In this document: in pieces, positions 1 to 8,985 of the stretch
Layout: each line of letters opens with the position of its first letter
Numbering within the stretch: the stretch's first letter is position 1
Assembly: GCF_030372765.1 (NCBI RefSeq)
Contig: NZ_JAUCMW010000005.1
Coordinates: 62,001 to 126,000, forward strand
From: Labilibaculum sp. K2S
Lineage (GTDB): Bacteria > Bacteroidota > Bacteroidia > Bacteroidales > Marinifilaceae
Direction of reading: 5' to 3'
DNA length: 64,000 nucleotides
Translations under genes and position numbers: made by a program
Notes under the pieces: model-generated
Databases searched by the model: none
Told to the model about the DNA's origin: nothing
Seen by the model: the letters and a program-made list of their open reading frames with translations, nothing else

Positions 1-1602
1 ACTAACGGCATTCCATCCAATACTAAAGCTGGTTTGAGTTACGTTCGAGGCGGTTAAGCCTGAAGGAACAGATGGTAAATTATCATCGGTAAGTGCCTTG
101 TAGGCATTTAATCTGCCACTGCCAAGTTTACCGGCGTAACGAGTATTTAAATCGTCAATAGGGTCGGTGTTGTCCACTAATTTGGCACGTAATTCGGTAG
201 GAGTAATGTTTCCTGCATATTTTGAAACAACAAGAGCAGCAACTCCTGATACATGCGGGCAAGCCATTGAAGTTCCCTGAAATACTCCGTAATTGTCATT
301 GGGAAAAGTACTAAGAACAGCCGTAGGATCCTCATTAGTTGTTTCCAGTTCTCCACCAGGAGCAGCAATATCAACCCATGTTCCGTAATTGGAATAGTAC
401 GCTTTCACATCATTTTTATTGGTAGAAGCAACCGCAAGTACATTGCTGTAGTATGCAGGATAGTATCTGCTTTGAGAGTTGTCATTACCGGCAGCAAAAA
501 TTACAATACCGCCGTTCATCGGAGCATTTGCACCACCTGCATTGGCAATAAAATAGTCAATACCATCAAGAACAGCTTGGTCGTATTGATAAGGGGAAGT
601 ATAACTCCAACTGTTCTGTGAAATAACTGCTCCATTATCTGCCGCATAAGAGTATGCTTCAGCAAAACCACCGCTTGAGGCACTAAAAACATTACAAGAC
701 ATTAATTTTACACCGTCATTGTTTCCGCTTCCGCCTGCAATACCACTCACTCCAATTCCATTGTTGGATACAGCGGCAACTGTTCCGGCAACATGAGTTC
801 CGTGATCACCTACGTAAATGTCACCGGTATTGTCAGCAAAGTTATATCCATAGATATCATCAACATATCCATTGTTATCATCGTCAATACCATTACCGGC
901 AATTTCACCAGGGTTTATCCACATGTTTGCGGCTAAATCTTCATGGTCATAATCGACACCGCCATCTTCAATTGCTACAATAACGTTCGGATTACCTGTC
1001 TCTACCTGCCAGGCTTCCAATAAACTGATATCTGCACCTGGAGTTCCATTGTTCTGGCCTGTATTTTCGTAATGCCACTGATCAACAAAACGGGGATCAT
1101 TGGTTCCTGCTGGAAGAGCAGTTGGAACAGGAATATCATTACTTTCAGAAAGTTTAACACCTTCAATTTGTTTGGTTGCGTTAATTCCTTCAGCCATCGA
1201 AACCTCAGCAACATTCTGATAAGATTTTATGAGTTGGGATACCGGAGTTGATGTATTAAATTCCACTTCGTACCAAAGGTGCAGGCCAAATTCTCTGTGC
1301 TTAGCCTCAAATTTACCTGCATCACGAAACACACGACGCATTTTATTTGCCTTAAACTGTTGGTTTACTTTGTCAAGATTCGCGATGTTGGTGCGAACAA
1401 ATTCTTCAGTACTTTTGGTTTTTAATTGACTCCTGTCGATTAGGAGCTGGTGTAGCTCGTTTACCTTTTTATCGGATTTTGGAGAGAATTTTATCCGAAT
1501 AATTCCTTTGTATTTTCCATCGTTGTCTATTTCCCGTTTTTGGGAATATCCAGAGGAAATAATAAAAATACAACAAAGAAGAAGAGTAAAGATTCTTTTC
1601 AT
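1..1602 (-). CDS. Secreted S8 (subtilisin-family) serine protease, C-terminus off window
   Basis: An open frame runs from an ATG at 1602 to the left edge without a stop, so 534 residues are visible and the C-terminus is missing. It starts with a signal peptide (MKRIFTLLLCCIFIISS then GYSQ). A propeptide-like stretch follows to about residue 190. The subtilase domain has its triad in order: Asp213 in IEDGGVDYDH, His270 in GDHGTHVAG and Ser445 in GTSMACPHVSG, with the oxyanion Asn region FAAGND between. The domain ends with GRLNAYKAL, and from about residue 515 a fibronectin type III domain begins (PSGLTASNVTQTSFSIGW). This layout (signal, propeptide, S8, FN3) is typical of Bacteroidota exoproteases, which often end in a type IX secretion signal; that end lies outside the window. 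The role inferred is extracellular protein degradation. It is divergent from the helicase gene. Confidence 0.93.
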   Translation of the reverse strand, partial: MKRIFTLLLCCIFIISSGYSQKREIDNDGKYKGIIRIKFSPKSDKKVNELHQLLIDRSQLKTKSTEEFVRTNIANLDKVNQQFKANKMRRVFRDAGKFEAKHREFGLHLWYEVEFNTSTPVSQLIKSYQNVAEVSMAEGINATKQIEGVKLSESNDIPVPTALPAGTNDPRFVDQWHYENTGQNNGTPGADISLLEAWQVETGNPNVIVAIEDGGVDYDHEDLAANMWINPGEIAGNGIDDDNNGYVDDIYGYNFADNTGDIYVGDHGTHVAGTVAAVSNNGIGVSGIAGGSGNNDGVKLMSCNVFSASSGGFAEAYSYAADNGAVISQNSWSYTSPYQYDQAVLDGIDYFIANAGGANAPMNGGIVIFAAGNDNSQSRYYPAYYSNVLAVASTNKNDVKAYYSNYGTWVDIAAPGGELETTNEDPTAVLSTFPNDNYGVFQGTSMACPHVSGVAALVVSKYAGNITPTELRAKLVDNTDPIDDLNTRYAGKLGSGRLNAYKALTDDNLPSVPSGLTASNVTQTSFSIGWNAVS

Positions 1603-1980
1603 AGTTAATGGTTTATAGTGAATATTTTGATAATAAAGCAGAAGTTAGGTAAAAATACAGACGATGTCAATAGTTGTTTGTTATGATGAACTAATATATT
1701 ATTGTATTTGCATGTAATTATATTTTTATGTTATTCTGAAATTTGTGATGGTAAGACTTTTGTTTTGCATATAAATTGGCATGTTTGAATTTTTACCTGA
1801 TGTTTTTAATGTTGTTTTAAATTAAACTGTATTTGTTATTAGGTTAAGTATAAATAATATTGCATTTGTTTATTATTTAGAATTGCAAGATGGTTTGGAG
1901 CTAAATGATTATTTTATTTTTGCATTGCTTCTCACCTCATAATTATTATTGCTATTTTCGGATTAAATAAAGATTAAAAT
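1603..1980. other. Divergent intergenic region, protease / helicase-nuclease
   Basis: This AT-rich stretch separates the two divergent genes. I see no ORF or structured RNA in it. The only recognisable element is the Bacteroidota-type promoter at 1894-1922 facing the helicase gene. Confidence 0.5.
1894..1922 (+). promoter_or_regulatory. Bacteroidota sigma-A promoter for the helicase-nuclease gene
   Basis: TTTG at 1894-1897 and TATTTTTG at 1915-1922 are 17 bp apart. They match the -33 TTTG and -7 TAnnTTTG elements known for Bacteroidota. The start codon lies about 58 bp downstream. Confidence 0.6.
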
Positions 1981-4900
1981 ATGTCCGAACTTTCCATATA
2001 TCGAGCTTCTGCAGGGTCAGGAAAGACCTATACGCTTACCAAAGAGTATCTAAATCTAGTTTTTGATGATCCGTTAAATTATAAAAGTATTCTTGCTGTT
2101 ACCTTTACCAACAAGGCTACAGATGAGATGAAGTCTAGAATTGTAAAAGAAATTTATCTTTTGTCACAATCTGATGATTCGCCTTATGCCAAAGAATTAA
2201 AAGAAAAACACAATCTGAATTCTGTTGAATTGATTTCCAGAGCAAAAGAAATTTTAAACAGATTGCTTCACGATTATTCCCGGTTTTCTGTCACTACCAT
2301 TGATAGTTTTTTCCAGAAAGTGGTACGATCTTTCACCCGGGAAATTGGCCTGCAAATGGGTTATAATATTGAACTGGATCAACGAAGGGTATTGAATGAG
2401 GCTGCTGATTTACTTTTTACTGATGTAGATAAGGATCTGCAGTTAAGATCATGGCTTACCGATTTTGCAGAATCGAAAATCAGAGAAGGAAAAAACTGGA
2501 ATTTTAAACAGGAAATTTTAGACGTTGGCAATGAAGTTTTCAAAGAAGATTTTAAAAATTTCTCTGATAAATTAATTGACAAACTTTCTGATAAAAATTT
2601 CCTGAGTTTCTATCGTAAAATCTTAAAGGAGATAAAAGATGATTTTGAAGGGTTTTTCAATAAAATAGGAGACGAAACAAGGAGGGTTTTGGCTCAACAT
2701 GCTTTGGATATTACTGAGTTTGCATACGGGAAATCAGGTGTTGCAGGTTATCTATCGGGTTTAGGAGACGGAGGGAAAATGGATCCGGGAATCAGAGCCA
2801 GGTCGGCTGTTGATGTTCCCGAAAAATGGACTACGGGGAAAGCAAGTACTTCAACCAAACAAGCCGTAGGTGAGGCATATAGTTCGGGCTTGAATGACCT
2901 ATTGAAAAAGGCTGTTAATCATTACGATGAACAGTCGATGTTGTATAAATCAACAGATAAAACCTTGAGTTATATTTATACTTTGGGGATATTAACAGAC
3001 TTGTCAAAAAAAATCCAGGAGTTTTCCGAGAGCGAAAATATTTTCCTCCTGTCGGATGCGAGTCGTTTGCTCCGAAGCATTATTGGAGATAATGACACGC
3101 CTTTTATATATGAGAAAATCGGGAATGTTTACAAGCATTTCATGATTGATGAGTTTCAGGATACATCGTCGATGCAGTGGGAAAGTTTCAGACCACTGGT
3201 GACAAACTCTTTGGCCGAAGGGAATCACTCTTTGGTTGTTGGAGACGTAAAACAATCTATTTACAGATGGCGTAATGGTGACTGGAAAATATTATCGGAA
3301 CAATTGGATCAGGATTTTGAAGGTTTAGGTGTGAATGGCATGACCCTAAATTACAATTGGCGAAGCTCTAAAAATGTGATCAATTATAATAATTCGGTGT
3401 TTGCGCTTGGAGCGCAGATTTTGCAGAATGAATACAATGCCTCTATTCCTGCCGATATTTCGGATGGATTAGCAGAGGAGCAGGAGAAAATTACAGGTGC
3501 TTATCAGGACGTTTATCAACATTTTCCGGAAAGTAAAGAAAAATTTCCTGGATACGTAAAAGCCCATTTTATTGAAAAAGAGACTGATTCAGATTGGATT
3601 GAGAGGGTGCTGGAAGATTTGCCATTGAGAATTGAGCAATTTCAGGAAATGGGTTATCAGGCAAGAGACATTTCCATATTGGTTCGAAATGGAAAAGAAG
3701 GAGGTCTGATTGCTGATACTTTAATGGCGTATCGCGCAAGCGAAAATGCAAAAGAAGGCGTCAATTACGATGTGATCTCAAACGATTCACTCTATTTGAA
3801 GAATTCTTCTGTTATTAGTTTTTTGACTCATTTACTGACCTACTTTGTATATCCTGATGATAAAATAAATCTTGGGTTTTTAAAGCAGGAATATCAGGTT
3901 TACATTCAAAATCAGCAACAGGAAGATAAGGATAAATTGTACACAGTTTCTAAAGATGAAAATACATTTGAATTTGTTTTTCCCGATGAATTTACGGCCA
4001 ATATTCCTGCTTTAAAAAGGCAGGCTTTGTATGATTTGGTTGAGAAATTAATTCATATTTTTAAATTGAATGAGCGTGCTCAGGACTTCCCTTTTTTAGA
4101 GGCTTTTCAGGATTTGGTGTTGGGATTTACAAAGACAGATGCTCCGGATTTGAATTCTTTTGTGGACTATTGGGCTGAACGAAAGGATAAGGAAGTAATC
4201 TCAGTTTCAGATCAACAGGATGCAATTCGAATCATGACGATTCACAAGTCGAAAGGTTTGGAGTTTAAGGTGGTGATTTTACCATTTTGCAATTGGGATT
4301 TGGACAATGCACGACACACAAACATACTTTGGTGTCAGCCTAAAGTAGAAGGTTTTAATGTTTTGGATATACTTCCTGTCCGATACAGCAGCAGCTTAAA
4401 GGAAACCATCTATTATCAGGAATATTTCACTGAAAAATTGCAGTCATACATTGATAATCTGAATCTTTTGTATGTTGCCCAAACCAGAGCCGAAGAGGTT
4501 TTTATTAGTTATTCACCACTTTCGGCCAAGAGAGATTTGAAAAATATTTCAGACTTGCTTTTGTTTGCCTTCGAAAACTCAGACAACTATTCTTCGGATT
4601 TTAATGGAAATAAAATAGTGTCTTTAGCACAGAATTGGAACAAAGAAGGTAAATATTTTGAATTGGGCGAATTGAAAACCAGAGTTTCCGAAGTTCAGCA
4701 AAAAGCAACGGAGAAGCGGAATGAGTATCCTGCTTCTTTGCTCGATGATCGGTTAAAGTTACGGGCGCATTCGGCAGATTATTTTGATTTTTCGGAAGCA
4801 GAATCGGTGGAGACCTTTTCACCGGTAAGCAGAGGAAATATTCTGCATCAGATGTTTCAACTGATAGAATACAAAGAGGACGTTGACAAAGCTGTAAGTC

Positions 4901-5244
4901 AACTTCAATTTGAAGGGAAGCTGGATCAGATTCAAGCTAAAGAAGTTTCACTTTTTGCTAAAGAACTTTTGAATGATCCAATTGTTTCTGAATGGTTTTC
5001 GAAAGACTGGACGGTGGTTAATGAAAGAGATATTCTTTTGGGCAAAGGGGAAGTGCAGCGACCAGACAGAGTTATTTACAAAGGAAAAGAGGCGGTTGTT
5101 ATCGATTTTAAGTTCGGAAAGAATAAGGAGAATAGTCACAAAAAGCAGGTTTTAGCTTACAAGAAATTGATTCAACAACTAGGATTCGAAAAAGTGAAAG
5201 CATTTGTTCTCTATGGAAAACTGTCTGAAATAGAGGAAGTATAA
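1981..5244 (+). CDS. AddA/RecB-like UvrD-family helicase with C-terminal PD-(D/E)XK nuclease
   Basis: This 1087-residue protein is a superfamily 1A helicase fused to a nuclease and is expected to process double-strand DNA ends for recombination. Walker A is RASAGSGKTYTLT (Lys15). Motif Ia is VTFTNKATDEM. Walker B is MIDEFQDT (Asp390-Glu391), followed by VVGDVKQSIYRWR (motif III) and YNWRSS (motif IV). Motif V is MTIHKSKGLEFKVV and motif VI is LLYVAQTRAEE. The C-terminal RecB-type nuclease shows His in RGNILHQMF, Asp1029 in RPDRV and Asp1042/Lys1044 in VIDFKFGK. Length and order fit the Bacteroidota AddA-like family. The usual AddB-like partner is not next to it here; it may lie elsewhere in the genome. 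It appears to be a single-gene unit with its own promoter. The exact subfamily (AddA, RecB or RexA) cannot be settled from motifs alone. Confidence 0.92.
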   Translation: MSELSIYRASAGSGKTYTLTKEYLNLVFDDPLNYKSILAVTFTNKATDEMKSRIVKEIYLLSQSDDSPYAKELKEKHNLNSVELISRAKEILNRLLHDYSRFSVTTIDSFFQKVVRSFTREIGLQMGYNIELDQRRVLNEAADLLFTDVDKDLQLRSWLTDFAESKIREGKNWNFKQEILDVGNEVFKEDFKNFSDKLIDKLSDKNFLSFYRKILKEIKDDFEGFFNKIGDETRRVLAQHALDITEFAYGKSGVAGYLSGLGDGGKMDPGIRARSAVDVPEKWTTGKASTSTKQAVGEAYSSGLNDLLKKAVNHYDEQSMLYKSTDKTLSYIYTLGILTDLSKKIQEFSESENIFLLSDASRLLRSIIGDNDTPFIYEKIGNVYKHFMIDEFQDTSSMQWESFRPLVTNSLAEGNHSLVVGDVKQSIYRWRNGDWKILSEQLDQDFEGLGVNGMTLNYNWRSSKNVINYNNSVFALGAQILQNEYNASIPADISDGLAEEQEKITGAYQDVYQHFPESKEKFPGYVKAHFIEKETDSDWIERVLEDLPLRIEQFQEMGYQARDISILVRNGKEGGLIADTLMAYRASENAKEGVNYDVISNDSLYLKNSSVISFLTHLLTYFVYPDDKINLGFLKQEYQVYIQNQQQEDKDKLYTVSKDENTFEFVFPDEFTANIPALKRQALYDLVEKLIHIFKLNERAQDFPFLEAFQDLVLGFTKTDAPDLNSFVDYWAERKDKEVISVSDQQDAIRIMTIHKSKGLEFKVVILPFCNWDLDNARHTNILWCQPKVEGFNVLDILPVRYSSSLKETIYYQEYFTEKLQSYIDNLNLLYVAQTRAEEVFISYSPLSAKRDLKNISDLLLFAFENSDNYSSDFNGNKIVSLAQNWNKEGKYFELGELKTRVSEVQQKATEKRNEYPASLLDDRLKLRAHSADYFDFSEAESVETFSPVSRGNILHQMFQLIEYKEDVDKAVSQLQFEGKLDQIQAKEVSLFAKELLNDPIVSEWFSKDWTVVNERDILLGKGEVQRPDRVIYKGKEAVVIDFKFGKNKENSHKKQVLAYKKLIQQLGFEKVKAFVLYGKLSEIEEV

Positions 5245-5250
5245 TTATTA

Positions 5251-5281
5251 TTGCTTTCAAATTGAAATCCTGTTACCTTGC
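5251..5281 (+). promoter_or_regulatory. Probable promoter of the YwqK-like lipoprotein gene
   Basis: TTG at 5251 and TACCTTGC at 5274-5281 are separated by 20 bp, close to the TTTG / TAnnTTTG pattern. The coding start follows 24 bp later. Confidence 0.45.
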
Positions 5282-5305
5282 ACGGTCAAACAAAAAAACT
5301 AACAA

Positions 5306-6088
5306 ATGAAAAACATTACATTCCTGATTAGCGTTTTGCTATTACTTAATTCCTGTGATTTTCTGAGTGGTAAATCGAAAGAACAAGCAGAGAGTAAGAT
5401 GATTGAAACAAAGGACACTGTTAAGTCAAACGTGAAAAATGGAATCAAAAAGTATTATTTTGGAACTGGGGAATTGAAATCCTACGTTGAGTATAAAGAC
5501 AATAAAAAAGTTGGTATCAGTGAAACCTTTTATAAAACAGGTGAAAAACAGTATGATATACCCTATGTAGATGGGATGAAACACGGTACTGTTTTATGGT
5601 ATTATAAGGATGGAAAAGTTTATCGGGAAACCAATTATGAGAAAGGAAAAAAGAATGGATTTCAGAAGAAATTCTGGGAAAACGGGAAATTGAAATCTGA
5701 ACTTTTATACAAAAATGATATGCTTTGTGTGGGTTTGAAAGAGTATGCCAAGACAGGGAAGGAGAAGTCGGAACCTTACATTAAAGTGGAGAAAGTTGAT
5801 CTTTTAAAAACAAAGGAGGAATATGTTCTTAAATTCCGGTTGAGCAATGGGCGGAATAAAGTACAATTTTATCAAGGTAAATTAATCGATGGAAAATTTT
5901 TGCCAATTGGTACCCGAGGTCTTGTTGAATTGAAAACCACTGCAGGAGTAGGCGAATTAAGAATTCCTATTTCTAAAGGTTTTAATATTGAAAAGAACAT
6001 TTCTATTGTGGCTGTGGAAAAAACCACGTATCAAAATGATCGGATTTTAAGTATTATAGTTCCTGTTTCCATTCGAAATCCGAACTAA
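5306..6088 (+). CDS. Lipoprotein with YwqK/MORN-like repeats
   Basis: This 260-residue protein has a lipoprotein signal (MKNITFLISVLLLLNSC, acylated Cys17), so it should be anchored in the envelope. Residues of about 45-150 contain consecutive MORN-variant repeats of the YwqK type: YYFGTGELKSYVEYKDNKK, then TFYKTGEKQYDIPYVDGMKHG, WYYKDGKVYRETNYEKGKKNG and KFWENGKLKSELLYKND. The last ~100 residues form an unrecognised, probably beta-rich domain. YwqK-family proteins are often named antitoxin because of B. subtilis YwqK, but nothing here shows a toxin partner. It is a monocistronic unit closed by a terminator at 6111. Confidence 0.8.
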   Translation: MKNITFLISVLLLLNSCDFLSGKSKEQAESKMIETKDTVKSNVKNGIKKYYFGTGELKSYVEYKDNKKVGISETFYKTGEKQYDIPYVDGMKHGTVLWYYKDGKVYRETNYEKGKKNGFQKKFWENGKLKSELLYKNDMLCVGLKEYAKTGKEKSEPYIKVEKVDLLKTKEEYVLKFRLSNGRNKVQFYQGKLIDGKFLPIGTRGLVELKTTAGVGELRIPISKGFNIEKNISIVAVEKTTYQNDRILSIIVPVSIRNPN

Positions 6089-6110
6089 AGATTAATTTTA
6101 TTATTGATAT

Positions 6111-6137
6111 AAAGCTCCTTTTTGGGGCTTTTTTTTT
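6111..6137 (+). terminator. Intrinsic terminator after the YwqK-like gene
   Basis: AAAGCTCC at 6111-6118 pairs with GGGGCTTT (one G-U pair) across a TTTTT loop and is followed by a run of T. Confidence 0.85.
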
Positions 6138-6396
6138 GTTGAAATAAACACTGATTTTCCTCATAAGATAAATGATTGTAATTTGGTATATTTAAGGTGA
6201 TATATCACACTAATACCAATTTAATTTCAAAATAGACTTTAAATAAAATGAATTAATTTTTAGCTGTATCGAGGCAAAAAAGTAAAGCATAGCCATGTTA
6301 CGATGCATCTTTTTTAACGAAGATATAGCTAAAAAGAAACATTTTATAAGGCATGTTTTGATGTTAATTTGGTATAAACTTACAAAACAGAAACTT

Positions 6397-7638
6397 ATGA
6401 CCAGGAGAACTATTGTTGCTATGCCCGGTGATGGAATAGGCAAAGTTGTACTTAACGAAACCATTAGGATCTTAAATTCTGCCGGATTTGAAGCAGATTA
6501 CGTGGTAGGTGATATCGGTTGGGAATTTTGGTGTAAGGAAGGGAATCCTCTGCCTAAGCGAACGATTGAACTGCTTAAAAAGCATAAAATAGGATTGTTT
6601 GGTGCCATAACGTCCAAACCAAAGGATGATGCAGCGAATGAATTGGCTCCGGCTTTGCAAAATAAAGGATTGGTGTACTCAAGTCCAATTGTAGGTTTGC
6701 GTCAGTACTTCAACCTCGATATATGCATTCGTCCCTGTAAAACCTATAAAGGAAATCCGTTAAATTTTATCCGCAGAGGCAAAGGAGGAGCAATTGAAGA
6801 ACCAATAGTTGATGTTGTAATTTTCAGACAGAACACAGAGGGTTTGTATGGCGGGGTAGAATGGTCAAATCCCGATAATACGGTTTATGCCGCACTAACT
6901 TCACATCCTAAGTTTGTGAAGAATTTTGGCAGTGTGCCAAGGGAAGATCTATCCATTTCCACAAGAATTTTCACGAGAACCGGTACCACCAGAATTTTAA
7001 TGGCAGCTTTCGAGTACGCCAAAAATAATGGATATAAATCGGTTACGCTTTGCGAAAAACCAAATGTTATTCGCGAGACTTCAGGAATGATGTTCAAGTT
7101 GGCACAGGAAATTCAGAAGAAAAAATTCCCTGAAATTGAACTTTGGAACACAAACATTGATGCTCAAATGATGTGGTTGACCAAAAATCCTGAAAATTAC
7201 GGAGTGATTGTCGCGGGGAATATGTTTGGAGATATTGTGTCTGATGGATTTGCCGGGCTTATTGGAGGTTTAGGCTTTGCCTGCAGTGCACAAATGTCTG
7301 ATGAAGGAATTGCTGTATTTGAGCCAACTCATGGTTCTGCTCCCAAATATGCCGATTATCCTATTTCCATAGTAAATCCTATTGCTATGGTAGAATCAGC
7401 TTGTATGATGTTGGAGTACCTGGAAGAAAAGGAAATAGCTGCAAGAATTAGAAAAGCGGTTGCTGAAGTGATTGAAGAGGGAAAGGTACAAACCTACGAT
7501 ATGATGAAGATGACAGGCAGTACCGATGTGCTTGCTAATGGTGCTGCATCAACTCAGCAAATGGCAGATATTATTATTGAAAAGTTAAAAACGAAATATT
7601 CCAACAATCCTGATTATGAATATGAGAAAAATAGTTAA
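6397..7638 (+). CDS. Isocitrate dehydrogenase (isocitrate/isopropylmalate family)
   Basis: This is a decarboxylating beta-hydroxyacid dehydrogenase, expected to convert isocitrate to 2-oxoglutarate in the TCA cycle. I chose the ATG at 6397, which gives MTRRTIVAMPGDGIGKVV. An upstream in-frame ATG at 6295 would add 34 residues unlike any family N-terminus. Family motifs seen: MPGDGIGKVV at the start, FRQNTEGLYGGVEW (substrate loop), ITRxxTR-like TRIFTRTGTTRI, NVIRETSGMM, VAGNMFGDIVSDGFAGLIGG (metal-binding Asp pair) and the cofactor-loop region FEPTHGSAPKYAD. The length of 413 residues suits an isocitrate dehydrogenase rather than the shorter LeuB. Whether NAD or NADP is used cannot be read with confidence. 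The 3' end overlaps the HD-domain gene by 23 bp, so the two are translationally linked. Confidence 0.85.
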   Translation: MTRRTIVAMPGDGIGKVVLNETIRILNSAGFEADYVVGDIGWEFWCKEGNPLPKRTIELLKKHKIGLFGAITSKPKDDAANELAPALQNKGLVYSSPIVGLRQYFNLDICIRPCKTYKGNPLNFIRRGKGGAIEEPIVDVVIFRQNTEGLYGGVEWSNPDNTVYAALTSHPKFVKNFGSVPREDLSISTRIFTRTGTTRILMAAFEYAKNNGYKSVTLCEKPNVIRETSGMMFKLAQEIQKKKFPEIELWNTNIDAQMMWLTKNPENYGVIVAGNMFGDIVSDGFAGLIGGLGFACSAQMSDEGIAVFEPTHGSAPKYADYPISIVNPIAMVESACMMLEYLEEKEIAARIRKAVAEVIEEGKVQTYDMMKMTGSTDVLANGAASTQQMADIIIEKLKTKYSNNPDYEYEKNS

Positions 7639-8173
7639 GGAATTGTGGCCCGAACTCAATTGGATTGAAGATGAGGAGCTAAGAGAAAAGACGACTACGG
7701 TATGGGAGATTGCTTTGGAAAGAAGTGTACTGTCCGCTGAAGATCTTCAACGAATTCCTTTTACCCTTTTATGTGGACCGGATCTTAAAGTGAGTTTTAT
7801 GGATCACAAGCAATGCGTAGTACATATAGCAAAAGAAAGCGGTGAAAAAATGAATTCTTTTTTTAAAGACGAGTTGCTTGTGGATATGAATGTTTTACTT
7901 TCCGGAGCCATACTTTGTGACGTAGGTAAGTTGTTGGAATATGTTTTGGATGAGGAAGATAATGCAGTTCAGGGCACATATGGGAAATACATCCGGCATC
8001 CGTTTTCAGGAGTTTCATTGGCCGAGGAGTGTGGCATTCCACCCGAGGTTTGCCACATTATAGCTACGCATGCAGGAGAAGGAAATATGGTGAAAAGAAG
8101 CACCGAAGCTTACATTGTTCATCATGCCGATTTCATGACCTTCCTGCCTTTTAAAGAAAGATTAAAAGTGTAG
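7616..8173 (+). CDS. HD-superfamily domain protein with Cys in place of the HD His
   Basis: The product is 185 residues. An alternative ATG two codons in (7622) is equally plausible. The fold is recognised from the spaced histidines of an HD phosphohydrolase: VVHIAKES early, ILCDVGKLLEY at the signature position, RHPFSGVSLAEE, IIATHAGEG and IVHHADFM. The signature normally reads L-H-D-x-G-K. Here the histidine is Cys, keeping only Asp, so a dinuclear metal site may be altered or lost. Family members hydrolyse phosphate esters of nucleotides, but the substrate is unknown. It overlaps the isocitrate dehydrogenase gene and is probably co-transcribed with it. The unit ends at the hairpin at 8205. 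Confidence 0.75.
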   Translation: MNMRKIVKELWPELNWIEDEELREKTTTVWEIALERSVLSAEDLQRIPFTLLCGPDLKVSFMDHKQCVVHIAKESGEKMNSFFKDELLVDMNVLLSGAILCDVGKLLEYVLDEEDNAVQGTYGKYIRHPFSGVSLAEECGIPPEVCHIIATHAGEGNMVKRSTEAYIVHHADFMTFLPFKERLKV

Positions 8174-8204
8174 TTTTATACGAAATAAAAATCATGGAAA
8201 TAAA

Positions 8205-8240
8205 CTCCGGCTAACTAAATTTGCCGGAGCTATTTTTTTA
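8205..8240. terminator. Bidirectional terminator between convergent genes
   Basis: CTCCGGC (8205-8211) pairs with GCCGGAG (8223-8229). A T-rich tract follows on the plus strand. The hairpin sits at the 3' ends of the HD-domain gene and the convergent DUF2284 gene. Confidence 0.8.
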
Positions 8241-8799
8241 ATATGGCTCCAACACTGCTTACAAAATCAGGTATTTGATCTTTCGAAGCCCATTGTAGTT
8301 CATGTTGAAACAGATCGGTCATTATTTTGTTTACATTAAAACCAAAGGCAACCAAATTGTAACGCATTTTTTCGGGGATATGACATTCCTTTCCAAAAAC
8401 AAGTCCACAGGTAGTGCAAAGCTCACAACTATTTGCCGCAATCATTTTTCCATTCGCCGGCTCAATTTCCCGAAGATAGGTTTGCAGTTCTTCTTTAATA
8501 AAATTGTATGCATGCAAGGCTTTGTCTTCAATTTTTCCAAATTGATGAGGAGATGTGTAAAATAAATAAAGAGATATATTTGGATAATCCTGAGCATAAA
8601 TAGTAAAGGCCGGGCAATTGGGAGGGCAGGTCCATTTTTGAGAATGGTTCGGGCAGCCATTTTTACAATAAGCATTAAATTCTTTTGGGTTTAAGTAGGA
8701 TAAAATCTCATTTGTTTTAAGTTCAAGATGCTTAAAGTGAATCGTTATTGGAGAGTTGTTAAGCTGTTTTTCCAAGTTGCCCGTTTTGTAATTCTTCAT
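8230..8799 (-). CDS. DUF2284-family cysteine-rich metal-binding protein
   Basis: This 189-residue soluble protein has two conserved Cys clusters: CKNGCPNHSQKWTCPPNCPAF near residues 45-65, and SCELCTTCGLVFGKECHIP in the C-terminal half. The spacing fits DUF2284, annotated as predicted metal-binding (probably iron-sulfur) proteins of unknown function. No signal peptide or membrane segment is seen. It is a single gene convergent with the HD-domain gene and has no neighbour that hints at its substrate. The family assignment rests on the two Cys clusters and the length. Confidence 0.8.
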   Translation of the reverse strand: MKNYKTGNLEKQLNNSPITIHFKHLELKTNEILSYLNPKEFNAYCKNGCPNHSQKWTCPPNCPAFTIYAQDYPNISLYLFYTSPHQFGKIEDKALHAYNFIKEELQTYLREIEPANGKMIAANSCELCTTCGLVFGKECHIPEKMRYNLVAFGFNVNKIMTDLFQHELQWASKDQIPDFVSSVGAILKK

Positions 8800-8940
8800 A
8801 TTCGAATTGTTTTTAGAAGTTGTAAATTTAGTTGTTTTGATTGGTGGCAGCTATCAGCTTTTAAGGTTTATTGGCATAAATTTTAACTGTTTAATAATTC
8901 AGGGGTGCAAAGGATTTAAAAATGAGCTTTCAGCTTACAG

Positions 8941-8948
8941 TATTTTTG
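8941..8948 (+). promoter_or_regulatory. -7 element of the SLC13 permease promoter
   Basis: TATTTTTG is an exact TAnnTTTG match 38 bp before the start codon. The upstream -33 element is poorly matched (TTTA at 8915). Confidence 0.4.
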
Positions 8949-8985
8949 TATCTTCGTAGCTTAAACTCAATCCAAAACCCTGTCT

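Noticed and set aside
6295..6396. 34-residue N-terminal extension of isocitrate dehydrogenase
   Set aside because: The extension is not like any family N-terminus, while MTRRTIVAMPGDGIG from 6397 begins exactly where the conserved fold starts.
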